Shown: positions 7,277 through 14,775, numbered from the stretch's first letter. The stretch is 32,715 bases of DNA from Oscillospiraceae bacterium (GCA_015063585.1 SVTW01000022.1:1-32715); one strand, 5' to 3'. Notes: a model not told the origin generated them from the letters alone. Program-made: numbers and translations.

Positions 7277-7696
7277 ATGGCAAAGAGCGAACGAGAAAAG
7301 CGAAAAGAAATCCCCATTGGTATATTCAACGCAAAAAAGACAAATAACCCTCGCAGAACCGAGTCGCCTGACTCGGACTGTGGGGGTTATTTTGATGATA
7401 CAAATTATAAGCTCCGTGGCAAGGAGCGAGCGCGGTTCAAGGAAATGCTCGAGAATCTTCTTTCTGCCGTACCCGATACGCTCACCGTGGACGATGTCGC
7501 CGAACTGACAGGCTACAGCAGAAAAACAATCCTTCGCTATGCGCAGAGAAAATACATATACGGAGTGAATTTGATGGGTAAGTATTACATCTCAAAGCAT
7601 AGCATTATTAACTATCTCGCAACCGATAAAGCATTTAAGAATACGCAGAAATCGGAGTGGCACGAGAAATTGATTGCTAAATATCAGCAGCATTAG
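7277..7696 (+). CDS. Excisionase-like helix-turn-helix DNA-binding protein
   Basis: A 139-aa protein whose C-terminal half holds an HTH_17/excisionase-type domain: LTVDDVAELTGYSRKTILRY (about residues 74-93), then KYYISKHSIINYL and a basic tail with QKSEWHEKLIAKYQQ. Similar small proteins occur in integrative elements of Clostridia and bind DNA to regulate or assist excision. The first ~50 residues are low in complexity and include a terminator-like hairpin (7350-7393) in the coding DNA. AAAGGAGG lies 14 bases before ATG 7277, rather far. The true functional start may be downstream. Its end overlaps the convergent gene at 7693 by 4 bases. No integrase is in the window. Confidence 0.75.
   Translation: MAKSEREKRKEIPIGIFNAKKTNNPRRTESPDSDCGGYFDDTNYKLRGKERARFKEMLENLLSAVPDTLTVDDVAELTGYSRKTILRYAQRKYIYGVNLMGKYYISKHSIINYLATDKAFKNTQKSEWHEKLIAKYQQH
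7350..7393 (+). terminator. Terminator-like hairpin inside the HTH gene
   Basis: AATAACCC pairs with GGGGTTATT at the outside and CCGAGTC with GACTCGG at the inside (GCCT loop), followed by TTTGATG. It lies within codons ~25-39 of the HTH gene. It could terminate early transcripts or be a palindrome that inserted and stayed in frame. Confidence 0.5.
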
Positions 7697-8403
7697 TTGT
7701 TATATGATTTTTTTAGTAATTTTCTTCTTTCCTCTGGTGGAATTTGTTTACTTTCCTCCAAGAAATCGTAAGGTGCATTTATGGGTTGTTCCCAATAGTT
7801 TTTATCAAAATCTTTAAGAACAAGCGTAATAGGATTGCAGAAAGAATCGCCATATACATGTTCTTTGTGATACCATAATCTTAAAAGTAACATATCACCT
7901 TTATGAATTCTTCGTCTTTGATATTTTGCGTGAGAGTTCATAATCAAATATTTGGGAAACGAAGTGCTATGTTCATTTAGGTCAATGACATATAAACCTG
8001 TAGTTTGAGAAAAAACCTCAACTGAGTACAGCGATTGAGTTCCGATATTTCTCAAAGCATATTCACAATGAACCCATTCATCTCTTTCAAATACCTTTTT
8101 CATTTCCTCATCACTTTTACCAGTATCATAACACATAAAAACATCAATATGAGGAGTAGTATTTAAGTCTAATTCTGTATAGCCACATTCTTTTGTGACA
8201 GGAGAATAACTTACTATTTCTAATTCCGGACGATTATGAATAAGCTTTTTGCCTTTTTCGATTTCGAGTTGCTTCTTTTGTTCTTCGAACATTATTTGTG
8301 TCTGCTTGAGTTGTTTCTTCATACTTGATGTCGAAAAAATCCCTGCTATTGTCGCAGCAATTATTGAAGATAGTAATGTTATTATTATGTTAGGCCAATC
8401 CAT
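7693..8403 (-). CDS. Membrane-anchored coiled-coil protein, unknown function
   Basis: A 236-aa protein with one N-terminal membrane segment (IIITLLSSIIAATIAGIF, about residues 6-23), a charged coiled coil (about 29-60, rich in K, Q and E) and a ~170-residue soluble domain that I do not recognise. AAAGGAGG lies 7 bases before ATG 8403. The gene begins only 23 bases after the tRNA-Ser terminator, with almost no room for its own promoter, so it may depend on tRNA read-through. It is AT-rich compared with the core genes and convergent with the excisionase-like gene, consistent with an acquired segment beside a tRNA. Confidence 0.75.
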   Translation of the reverse strand: MDWPNIIITLLSSIIAATIAGIFSTSSMKKQLKQTQIMFEEQKKQLEIEKGKKLIHNRPELEIVSYSPVTKECGYTELDLNTTPHIDVFMCYDTGKSDEEMKKVFERDEWVHCEYALRNIGTQSLYSVEVFSQTTGLYVIDLNEHSTSFPKYLIMNSHAKYQRRRIHKGDMLLLRLWYHKEHVYGDSFCNPITLVLKDFDKNYWEQPINAPYDFLEESKQIPPEERRKLLKKSYNN

Positions 8404-8426
8404 TCATTTTCCTCCTTTTATTGTCG

Positions 8427-8451
8427 AAAAAAGCCCCGAAAATCGGGGCTT
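8427..8451 (-). terminator. Terminator of tRNA-Ser
   Basis: On the minus strand: AAGCCCCGA, TTT loop, TCGGGGCTT, then a T run. It lies 3 bases after the tRNA 3' end. Confidence 0.88.
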
Positions 8452-8454
8452 GGT

Positions 8455-8543
8455 TGGCGGAGGGTGTGGGATTCGAACCCACGTGAGATTGCTCTCAAAC
8501 GGTTTTCAAGACCGCCTCGTTATGACCGCTTCGATAACCCTCC
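8455..8543 (-). tRNA. tRNA-Ser (anticodon UGA)
   Basis: An 89-nt tRNA with a 7-bp acceptor stem (GGAGGGT with ACCCTCC), discriminator G and encoded CCA. The anticodon loop is CTTGAAA (anticodon TGA, reads UCA) on the stem GCGGT/ACCGT. A long class II variable arm (TTTGAGAGCAATCTCAC) fits serine. The T arm has GTGGGTTCGAATCCCAC. Its own promoter (8710-8738) and terminator are present. Confidence 0.95.
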
Positions 8544-8591
8544 GTATAAAAATATTCAATTGTTGTGCTTGTTTGGAGTAAACCTCGTGGG

Positions 8592-8692
8592 GTTCAAAGC
8601 TCCTGTGCTTCCAAAAACACAGTTGAAAGACATGCCAATCCCGAACCGCCCTTCTTGCGCTTGATTTCGGGAGTCGCCCGACCACTTTGAAC
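8592..8692 (-). other. Structured leader region between promoter and tRNA-Ser
   Basis: On the minus strand an outer 8-bp stem (GTTCAAAG 8692-8685 with CTTTGAAC 8599-8592) encloses a 7-bp hairpin (TCCCGAA with TTCGGGA, 8672-8666 and 8645-8639) and a 5-bp hairpin (CTGTG with CACAG, 8622-8618 and 8607-8603). It would be the 5' part of the tRNA-Ser precursor, or a separate small RNA. I could not match it to a known RNA family. Confidence 0.4.
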
Positions 8693-8709
8693 GCTCTCCG
8701 AATACGAAT

Positions 8710-8738
8710 ATTTTATCATAAATGGGGTCGATTGTCAA
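8710..8738 (-). promoter_or_regulatory. SigA promoter for tRNA-Ser
   Basis: On the minus strand: TTGACA, 17 nt, TAAAAT. It lies 167 bases upstream of the mature tRNA 5' end, leaving an unusually long leader. Confidence 0.8.
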
Positions 8739-8750
8739 GTGCTTTCCCGA

Positions 8751-8810
8751 AAAAAGGAGTGCATTGACAGAAAAAGGAGTGCATTGACAGAAAAAGGAGT
8801 GCATTGACAG
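8751..8810. repeat. Three tandem copies of a 20-bp unit
   Basis: The unit AAAAAGGAGTGCATTGACAG is repeated three times with no change. Each unit contains TTGACA on the plus strand. The A-tracts recur every 20 bp, about two helical turns, directly upstream of the tRNA-Ser promoter. The surrounding 8739-8900 holds no gene that I can support. Confidence 0.9.
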
Positions 8811-8902
8811 AAAACGGGCGATGCGATGTCTAAAAAGGAAGTGTAATACCGAACAAAAAGCAGGACATTCAAAAAAACAAGCGCGATTCAAAACAGAAAC
8901 AT

Positions 8903-9074
8903 GAGGCTGCGTCATTGGCGCAGCCTCTGCTCAAAAAAGCCGACGGTAGGCTTTTTTGTAGCACGGAATTTGCGGTTTTCGACTGCAAAGCAGTCGAAAA
9001 TTGCGGTGTTTCGCCGCAAAGCAAAAACGTCGGGGGTGAGTACCAAATGCATTTTTGCATTTGACTCACCCCCT
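8903..9074 (-). repeat. ~172-bp five-hairpin element, copy A
   Basis: Near-identical (only a handful of differences) to 30993-31164 in opposite orientation. Read on the minus strand from 9074: hairpin 1 with GGGGGTGAGT/ACTCACCCCC and inner CAAATGCA/TGCATTTG; hairpin 2 TTGCGG/CCGCAA; hairpin 3 TTTTCGACTGC/GCAGTCGAAAA with TTT loop; hairpin 4 AAAAAAGCC/GGCTTTTTT; hairpin 5 GAGGCTGCG/CGCAGCCTC. It starts 3 bases after the stop of the glycosylase gene and probably terminates that transcript. Confidence 0.9.
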
Positions 9075-9077
9075 TTC

Positions 9078-9575
9078 TTAAAATGCGTCCTTCAGAATTT
9101 GCCACGCCGCGTCAAGTCGGTCCTGCCCCCATGCGGCATTGGCAGGACTGGTGGACGGCAAACAGGTGGCTTCCCTTCCCGTTTGCGGCAAAAGATGCTG
9201 TTGATAGAGGCGGTGCGCGGTCTTTCCATTGGTGAAGATTCGCGCGATCGGTGCCGCCTGTAAAATAAGATGCACGTCGTTTGGAACAACATTGCGGATC
9301 GTGCTGTCCGATGAGCCCTCGATCTCGCAGGAGGCGATCACGTCCCATAGCGCCACGTGATGACGCAATAGGAATTCCCGCTTTTCTTCTATTGTGTGCG
9401 GTTCCCGATCCTCAAAAACGTGCGATAGGGTGCGCCAAAAGCGATTTTGCGGATGCCCATAAAAGAAGCCTTCCTCACGCGAGCGCACCGACGGAAAGCT
9501 CCCCAAAATCAGAATGCGGCTATCCTCGTGGTACACGGGCTTGATTGGATGCAGAATCAAAGTGTGTCCTCCCAT
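9078..9575 (-). CDS. DNA-deoxyinosine glycosylase (uracil-DNA glycosylase superfamily)
   Basis: A 165-aa base-excision repair enzyme of the UDG superfamily, hypoxanthine/deoxyinosine glycosylase branch. It would remove deaminated adenine from DNA. Seen: RILILGSFPSVRSREEGFFYGHPQNRFWRTL near the N-terminus (motif 1 plus the GHPQNRFW signature), LWDVIASCEIEGSSD in the middle, and LPSTSPANA near the end (motif 2). The ATG lies 2 bases after the stop of the upstream lipoprotein gene; a TTG at 9560 has a better-placed GGGAGG and may be the real start. It is cotranscribed with the lipoprotein. The five-hairpin element follows immediately. Confidence 0.88.
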   Translation of the reverse strand: MGGHTLILHPIKPVYHEDSRILILGSFPSVRSREEGFFYGHPQNRFWRTLSHVFEDREPHTIEEKREFLLRHHVALWDVIASCEIEGSSDSTIRNVVPNDVHLILQAAPIARIFTNGKTAHRLYQQHLLPQTGREATCLPSTSPANAAWGQDRLDAAWQILKDAF

Positions 9576-9577
9576 CC

Positions 9578-11146
9578 TTACGGTGTATCGCTGTTTGAGG
9601 AGGCAGCATTATCAAAACGATAGATACGATTCGCTCCGTCGTGAAACACCACAAGAATAATTGCGTTTTCAGTTTCGATCACATCTTCGATATAATAGTG
9701 GAGACTATTTACAGGCGAAAGTTTGATCGTTATCACGCAGTCTCCTTTTGCATTATAAAACCGATAAAAGTCCCCCGAAACCTCTATTCCATAGATTTGG
9801 TACAGCGTGGTGCAATCCCTTATGGTATAATACCTTTTATAATTCGTTTCCTTTTCCAGAACGACCTCAATTTTTCCATCATACAGACGGGCATATTCCT
9901 TTCCCTTTTCGGTTTTCCTGGTGAGAATGATAAAATCCGATCCGAGAGTCTCAATGCTGTAGCCGGTTTCCTCATAATCGACAAGCTTATTCAGTGCGAG
10001 GTCATAAACCCCACCCTCATCGCTGTAAAAGCCGTTTGCAAAGCTGTATTTTGACGGAAGAACGGCACGCGCCGCACCGCTCCAATCGAGATAATGATAC
10101 ATTCCGTAGTGATCCAATACCACGAATCCCTCTTCATGATACTCTACAACGTCCTTCGCTCCGTTTACAAGCTCGTTCAGCCGCCCCTGTATTTTCAGCT
10201 CCCCGTCGAGCAAAACGTACTCTGTTTTGTGAAGATCGTAGCATTTGTTTTCAATGGGTGCCAAGCAAACCCACGTCCACGGACAATCGGCTTTCAGCGG
10301 GAGAATCTGCTCACTCCCACGGATCACATAATCAAACGGAATCTCGGTAACGGTTTTCGTAGCGGGATCCAGCAAATAGGTGTGAAGCGTGTACTTTTTC
10401 TCATCACTCAGATACAAATCAAACTCTTGACTGTCGGCAGGCAACACCTGCATCTTTTGGTACAGCAGCTCTCCGTTCTTTAATATGACACGGACTGCCC
10501 CTGTTTGATAAGACGGAACCGGATGTCCCATTATAAATTGCGCGTTACGGTCAAATATAGTGAATCCGGAAGAGGAATAATCATACAAATATTTTTCGCT
10601 CTGCTCGTTCACGTCGGGAAACTGCTTCTCCTCACATATTGCGTCCACCTGCTCGCCGTCAATCCGATAAACCATATTGCCAAAAGAAAAATATCCCTTC
10701 ACACTCTTTTTTCTTGTCAGTATCAGCCCGTTTTTTTCCGCAAGCACGGCACCGTCCGATGCCCGAATCAATTGGGTCCGATTTTGCTCATCGTATTGAA
10801 AAGCCAAAACGGGAACCAATTCCTCATCCCACTCTACGATATAATATTTGTCATTGATCGTTAAATCTGTCCGATAGGTTATCTTGTCGTTTAAAATGTC
10901 ATATATAACACACGCTCTCAATTCCTCGTCGATTGCCTTGGAAAACACGGTATACCGACCGCCGATTAAATCCTTTTCAGCCCAGTAACCCCTCAATTCC
11001 TCAATCTCCTGCGCCTCGCCCGCCAGGAACGCCTCTTCTTGCGGCGGCTCAATCACATCGAGAAAGGAGGTCTTCTCCTCTTTGGTCTGACAAGACGACA
11101 ACACACACAACAACAGCAGGCAAAGCATTCCTTTCAAAAGCTTCAT
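9578..11146 (-). CDS. Large lipoprotein, unknown function
   Basis: A 522-aa exported lipoprotein. The N-terminus has two Lys, a hydrophobic stretch and a lipobox LSSC with the lipidated Cys19, so it should be anchored on the outer face of the cytoplasmic membrane. The rest is rich in short beta-prone segments (repeated Tyr/Asp/Gly patterns such as YRIDGEQ and RLYDGK), suggesting a propeller-like fold, but I see no named domain. AAAGGAGG precedes the ATG. A consensus promoter and a palindromic operator-like site lie upstream, and the gene is divergent from the GH42 beta-galactosidase, which hints at shared control. Confidence 0.8.
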   Translation of the reverse strand: MKLLKGMLCLLLLCVLSSCQTKEEKTSFLDVIEPPQEEAFLAGEAQEIEELRGYWAEKDLIGGRYTVFSKAIDEELRACVIYDILNDKITYRTDLTINDKYYIVEWDEELVPVLAFQYDEQNRTQLIRASDGAVLAEKNGLILTRKKSVKGYFSFGNMVYRIDGEQVDAICEEKQFPDVNEQSEKYLYDYSSSGFTIFDRNAQFIMGHPVPSYQTGAVRVILKNGELLYQKMQVLPADSQEFDLYLSDEKKYTLHTYLLDPATKTVTEIPFDYVIRGSEQILPLKADCPWTWVCLAPIENKCYDLHKTEYVLLDGELKIQGRLNELVNGAKDVVEYHEEGFVVLDHYGMYHYLDWSGAARAVLPSKYSFANGFYSDEGGVYDLALNKLVDYEETGYSIETLGSDFIILTRKTEKGKEYARLYDGKIEVVLEKETNYKRYYTIRDCTTLYQIYGIEVSGDFYRFYNAKGDCVITIKLSPVNSLHYYIEDVIETENAIILVVFHDGANRIYRFDNAASSNSDTP

Positions 11147-11174
11147 AATTGTCCTCCTTTTTGGTTCTTATTTT

Positions 11175-11187
11175 GTTCAAATTGAAC
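11175..11187. promoter_or_regulatory. Perfect operator-like palindrome in the lipoprotein leader
   Basis: GTTCAAATTGAAC (6+1+6) lies just downstream of the expected start of the minus-strand transcript. This is a position where a bound repressor would block transcription. Confidence 0.5.
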
Positions 11188-11199
11188 ACCCGCAAGTTC

Positions 11200-11228
11200 A
11201 GTATAGCAAACGAAATTGGGGTTGTCAA
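11200..11228 (-). promoter_or_regulatory. SigA promoter for the lipoprotein-glycosylase operon
   Basis: On the minus strand: TTGACA, 17 nt, TATACT. Confidence 0.85.
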
Positions 11229-11264
11229 CCATATTTTTACAAATTTACAAACTCCTAACACATT

Positions 11265-11298
11265 CGCAATAAAATATAAAAATTCCGCAATAAAATAT
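11265..11298 (+). promoter_or_regulatory. Two direct 13-bp operator-like repeats, 21 bp apart
   Basis: CGCAATAAAATAT occurs at 11265-11277 and 11286-11298. The 21-bp period is two helical turns, and the second copy ends 17 bases before the -35 box of the GH42 gene. This layout is typical of AraC/XylS activator sites. Confidence 0.6.
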
Positions 11299-11315
11299 GA
11301 GATTTCGGTTTCATA

Positions 11316-11344
11316 TTGACAAAGCCAAAACAATGTGGCATAAT
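11316..11344 (+). promoter_or_regulatory. Promoter for the GH42 gene
   Basis: TTGACA, 17 nt, CATAAT, directly downstream of the paired 13-bp repeats. Confidence 0.8.
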
Positions 11345-11374
11345 GAAAACAAAAGAAACAGGAGGGGATCTGCA

Positions 11375-13408
11375 ATGAAAAAACAGTTTATCAATGAAAG
11401 CTTCCCGCATATGCTGCACGGAGGAGACTATAACCCCGATCAGTGGCTTGACCGCCCCGATATCCTTGCCGAGGACATGCGCCTGATGAAGCTTGCGGGC
11501 TGCAACGCGATGACGGTTGGCATTTTTGCCTGGGCTGCGCTTGAACCCGAGGAAGGAAAATTTGATTTTTCCTTTTTGGATCAAACGATCAACGACGTCT
11601 ACCAAAACGGCGGCAGGATCGTGCTCTCCACCCCCAGTGCCGCGCGTCCCGCTTGGCTGAGCATGAAATACCCCGAAATTTTGCGCACGGGAGAGGACGG
11701 CATCCGAATCTCGCACGGCAGAAGAGCAAACCATTGCTATACCTCACCGATCTACCGCGAGAAGGTGGCAACGGTCAACCGCCTGCTTGCCGAACGTTAC
11801 GCGCATCACCCTGCCGTGATCGCGTGGCACATTTCCAATGAATATAACGGGAAATGCTACTGCGAGCTCTGCAAAGAGGCTTTTCGCCTGTGGCTTCGCA
11901 AAAAATACGGCACACTCGACGCGCTGAACCATCAATGGTGGACATCTTTTTGGGCGCATACCTACACCGATTGGAGTCAAATCGATCCCCCCATGCCGCA
12001 CGGTGAAACCTCGTCCAATGGACTGACGCTTGATTGGAAACGCTTTGTCACCCACCAGACAACCGATTTTATGAAAGCCGAGATTGCACCTCTCCGCGCG
12101 GCAAATCCCGCGATTCCCGTCACCACCAATATGATGGGAACCTATGACGGGCTCGACTACCGCGTGCTTGCCAAGGAGCTTGACGTGATCTCCTGGGACA
12201 GCTATCCGAAATGGGAGGACAACGAAACCGATATCCAAAAAGCCTCCGACACAGCGCTTGTGCATGATTTGAACCGTTGCTTCTTGCATAAGCCCTTTAT
12301 GCTGATGGAATCCACGCCAAGTGTTGCCAATTGGCACGAATACAGCAAGCTCAAGCGCCCCGGTGTGCATATGCTCTCCTCTTTGCAAGCGGTGGCGCAC
12401 GGCTCAGACACCGTTCAATATTTCCAATGGCGAAAGGGTCGAAACGGTATCGAAAAATATCACGGCGCGGTGGTGGATCACGTGGGGCACGAGCACACAC
12501 GCGTCTTCCGCGACGTTGCTTCGGTTGGCGCACGGCTTGCAAAGCTTGACGGCATTGTGGGAACCGGAACGGTTAGCCGCGTTGCCGTGATTCACGAGTG
12601 GGCAAACCGCTGGGCTTTGGAGGCGGCAAACGGATTCCAGCTCAGGGATAAAAAGTACGGTAAAACACGCAACGCCTATTATCACGCGCTTTGGAAACGC
12701 GGCATTAATACCGACGTGATCGGATATGAGGACGTTTTTTCCAAGTACGATCTCATCATCGCCCCCATGCTCTATCTGGTGAGCGACGAACTGATCGCGA
12801 AAATGGAAGCCTACGTCAAAGAGGGCGGCACAATCCTTTGCACCTACACCACGGGCATGGTCAACGAAAACGATCTTGCCTATCTCGGCGGGTTTCCGGG
12901 CGGCAAGCTCCAAGAGGTGTTCGGAATTTGGAACGAGGCGATCGACTCGCTCTTCCCAACCGACGTCAACGGCGTTTCCTACCGCGGGCGAACCTATCAG
13001 GCAGTGGATTATTGCGAGATCATTCATGCGCGCGGTGCCGAGGTGCGCGGAACCTACACATCGGATTTCTATGCGGGCGGTGCGGCGTTCACGGTAAACA
13101 ACTACGGCAAGGGCAAAGCCTATTATCAGGCATTCCGCGATACGGGTGATTTTTGCGACGATCTGATCGGCGAGATCCTTCAATCGCTCGGTATTCGCTC
13201 GGATTTCGACGGTCCCCTGCCCTACGGGGTCACGGCACACTCCAGAACCGACGGAGAATCGGTTTTTGTCTTTCTTGAAAACTACTCAAAAACCGAAAAG
13301 AAGACGCGAACCGCCCAACAATGGCAAACGGTTGAGGACGGTACCCCGATTACGGGAGAGATCACGCTCGCCCCGCACGAGACGTTGATCCTGCAACGCC
13401 CCTGCTAA
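11375..13408 (+). CDS. Beta-galactosidase, glycoside hydrolase family 42
   Basis: A 677-aa cytoplasmic GH42 enzyme that releases galactose from beta-galactosides such as oligosaccharides from plant galactan. The N-terminal GGDYNPDQW starts the TIM barrel. The acid/base is Glu156 in WHISNEYNG and the nucleophile is Glu312 in LMESTPSV. The family zinc cluster is complete: Cys121, Cys161, Cys163 and Cys166 (CYCELC). The trimerisation and C-terminal beta domains follow, so length is normal. GGAGGGG precedes ATG 11375. There is no signal peptide, so substrate must be imported; no transporter is next to it. Paired operator repeats suggest AraC-type control. Confidence 0.95.
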   Translation: MKKQFINESFPHMLHGGDYNPDQWLDRPDILAEDMRLMKLAGCNAMTVGIFAWAALEPEEGKFDFSFLDQTINDVYQNGGRIVLSTPSAARPAWLSMKYPEILRTGEDGIRISHGRRANHCYTSPIYREKVATVNRLLAERYAHHPAVIAWHISNEYNGKCYCELCKEAFRLWLRKKYGTLDALNHQWWTSFWAHTYTDWSQIDPPMPHGETSSNGLTLDWKRFVTHQTTDFMKAEIAPLRAANPAIPVTTNMMGTYDGLDYRVLAKELDVISWDSYPKWEDNETDIQKASDTALVHDLNRCFLHKPFMLMESTPSVANWHEYSKLKRPGVHMLSSLQAVAHGSDTVQYFQWRKGRNGIEKYHGAVVDHVGHEHTRVFRDVASVGARLAKLDGIVGTGTVSRVAVIHEWANRWALEAANGFQLRDKKYGKTRNAYYHALWKRGINTDVIGYEDVFSKYDLIIAPMLYLVSDELIAKMEAYVKEGGTILCTYTTGMVNENDLAYLGGFPGGKLQEVFGIWNEAIDSLFPTDVNGVSYRGRTYQAVDYCEIIHARGAEVRGTYTSDFYAGGAAFTVNNYGKGKAYYQAFRDTGDFCDDLIGEILQSLGIRSDFDGPLPYGVTAHSRTDGESVFVFLENYSKTEKKTRTAQQWQTVEDGTPITGEITLAPHETLILQRPC

Positions 13409-13456
13409 GACTTGCGGGTGAGGAAAAGCCCTCCATTCAGAACAGAACCATTTCAT

Positions 13457-13510
13457 AAGCAGAACCCACGGAAAGCGCGATGCTTCCCGCGGGTTCTGCT
13501 TGTGTTTTTG
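13457..13510 (+). terminator. Terminator of the GH42 gene
   Basis: AAGCAGAACCC pairs with GGGTTCTGCTT around an inner GGAAGC-like stem, followed by GTGTTTTT. Confidence 0.8.
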
Positions 13511-13581
13511 CCCGATTTGTGGGGAAAATTCACCACTCGGAGGCAAAAAAACAGCTCTATAAAAAACTTTACCCCACCCTA

Positions 13582-13610
13582 TTGACAAGCCCTTTTTCCT
13601 ATGCTATACT
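13582..13610 (+). promoter_or_regulatory. SigA promoter for the first BNR-type lipoprotein
   Basis: TTGACA, 17 nt, TATACT, 34 bases before the start codon. Confidence 0.85.
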
Positions 13611-13644
13611 GACCTCAGAACATTCATTTAAAAGGAGATTTTTT

Positions 13645-14718
13645 ATGAAAAAACGCCTGCTTGCCTTGATTTTGTCCGCACTGCTATTGATCAATGCAGT
13701 TGCTTGTAATATAAATTCAACCCCTAGGAACGGTGACGGAACGGTTGAGGAAACAGAATCCTTTGAAATGTCCGACACGAATGAGGATACACAGCACGCC
13801 ACCGAGACAGACACAAGCACCGATGAGACGAGCGCGGATGAGATCCTGCGTGACGTACCGGGGGTAGGACAATTGAAACTTCTTCGCTCTTGCAATATTT
13901 CGACAAATGCATCCCTATGGCGATCAGACGAAAAAAGAGAGTATTATATATACATCAATGAATGGGATGCCTATCGGCCTCTGCGAGAGTTATCCTCTTA
14001 TCACTATTGGAGTTTTGGAGATAACGCCATTGCAATTGATGGCGAAACAGCCACTTTTTCCATGATAGAGCAAGATGGAAAATGGGATGAACCCTTACTC
14101 ATTACCTATCACTTTCATAGAAGCAATAGCCTTGTCGAGTTGCATGCCGTACCGTTGAACATTAAGGCAAGCTCGGAGTATGATTTGTTTCTTGTCAATA
14201 TGCTTGACACGGATCACGGATATTATTTTTTGACTTCACGCATGGATGGAGACATGGATGATCGCATAGACGGTATCCGCGAATGGCCATTGTTTATGTT
14301 TGAAACAACTGATGGAGGGAAAAGTTGGAATCAGATTTCGACAAATACTTTTTCTCCCGGTGCAAGCGATTACATCAATATTCTCAAATTTGTTTCGCCA
14401 CAAGTAGGCATTATCAGTTTTCGATATATAGAGATGGAAGATCTTTGTGATCGTACTTATTTGACCCTTGACTGTGGATTGACGTGGACTCAACTTTCGC
14501 ATTTGCCTTATCCATTTGATCTTAATAAACCACGCACTTGGTATTCAGAGATCATTGATTTTGATCAAAATGATGATCGTTATTATCTAACAGTGGAAGT
14601 ACACGGTACACTTGAGGCAGTCGAGGGTTCAGATTACGCTTTCCCTTCAGAGTGCACTGAGATAAGATTTAGTTTTGAGTCAAAAGATTTAATAAATTGG
14701 AGCTTAATCGAGGATTAA
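13645..14718 (+). CDS. Lipoprotein with BNR/sialidase-like repeats (paralogue 1)
   Basis: A 357-aa exported lipoprotein: signal MKKRLLALILSALLLINAVAC with Cys21 as lipid anchor, a Thr/Asp/Glu-rich linker (about residues 30-70), then a beta-rich domain with two Asp-box-like motifs, TTDGGKSWNQI and TLDCGLTWTQL, of the kind found in BNR/YCF48 propellers. Such repeats are structural, so no enzyme activity is implied. AAAGGAG precedes ATG 13645; the longer frame starting at 13480 has no site. It is paralogous to the gene at 15154 (near-identical signal region and shared layout) and lies across the small peptide gene at 14776 from it. Confidence 0.85.
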   Translation: MKKRLLALILSALLLINAVACNINSTPRNGDGTVEETESFEMSDTNEDTQHATETDTSTDETSADEILRDVPGVGQLKLLRSCNISTNASLWRSDEKREYYIYINEWDAYRPLRELSSYHYWSFGDNAIAIDGETATFSMIEQDGKWDEPLLITYHFHRSNSLVELHAVPLNIKASSEYDLFLVNMLDTDHGYYFLTSRMDGDMDDRIDGIREWPLFMFETTDGGKSWNQISTNTFSPGASDYINILKFVSPQVGIISFRYIEMEDLCDRTYLTLDCGLTWTQLSHLPYPFDLNKPRTWYSEIIDFDQNDDRYYLTVEVHGTLEAVEGSDYAFPSECTEIRFSFESKDLINWSLIED

Positions 14719-14733
14719 TCCCATTATTTCAAA

Positions 14734-14758
14734 AGGGCGGCAGAAATTCTGCCGCCCT
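14734..14758. terminator. Shared terminator hairpin between convergent genes
   Basis: A perfect 11-bp stem, AGGGCGGCAGA with TCTGCCGCCCT and an AAT loop. T follows on the minus strand, so it suits the peptide gene best, but it may stop both directions. Confidence 0.75.
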
Positions 14759-14775
14759 AACTGATATATCAGATA

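Noticed and set aside
8587-8700. A second tRNA-Ser upstream of the first
   Set aside because: It begins with a GGAGAG-like stretch, but no proper T arm, acceptor pairing or anticodon loop can be formed.
8587-8700. Signal recognition particle RNA beside tRNA-Ser
   Set aside because: The conserved domain IV core (GGAAGGAAGCA type) is not found.
8751-8810. CRISPR array
   Set aside because: Three 20-bp units are directly adjacent with no spacers and no cas genes nearby.
8556-8915. Minus-strand open frame upstream of tRNA-Ser
   Set aside because: It runs through the 20-bp triplication, the tRNA promoter and the structured leader; no Shine-Dalgarno.
8869-9105. Minus-strand open frame through the five-hairpin element
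   Set aside because: The frame comes from the palindromic repeat and starts within the glycosylase gene.
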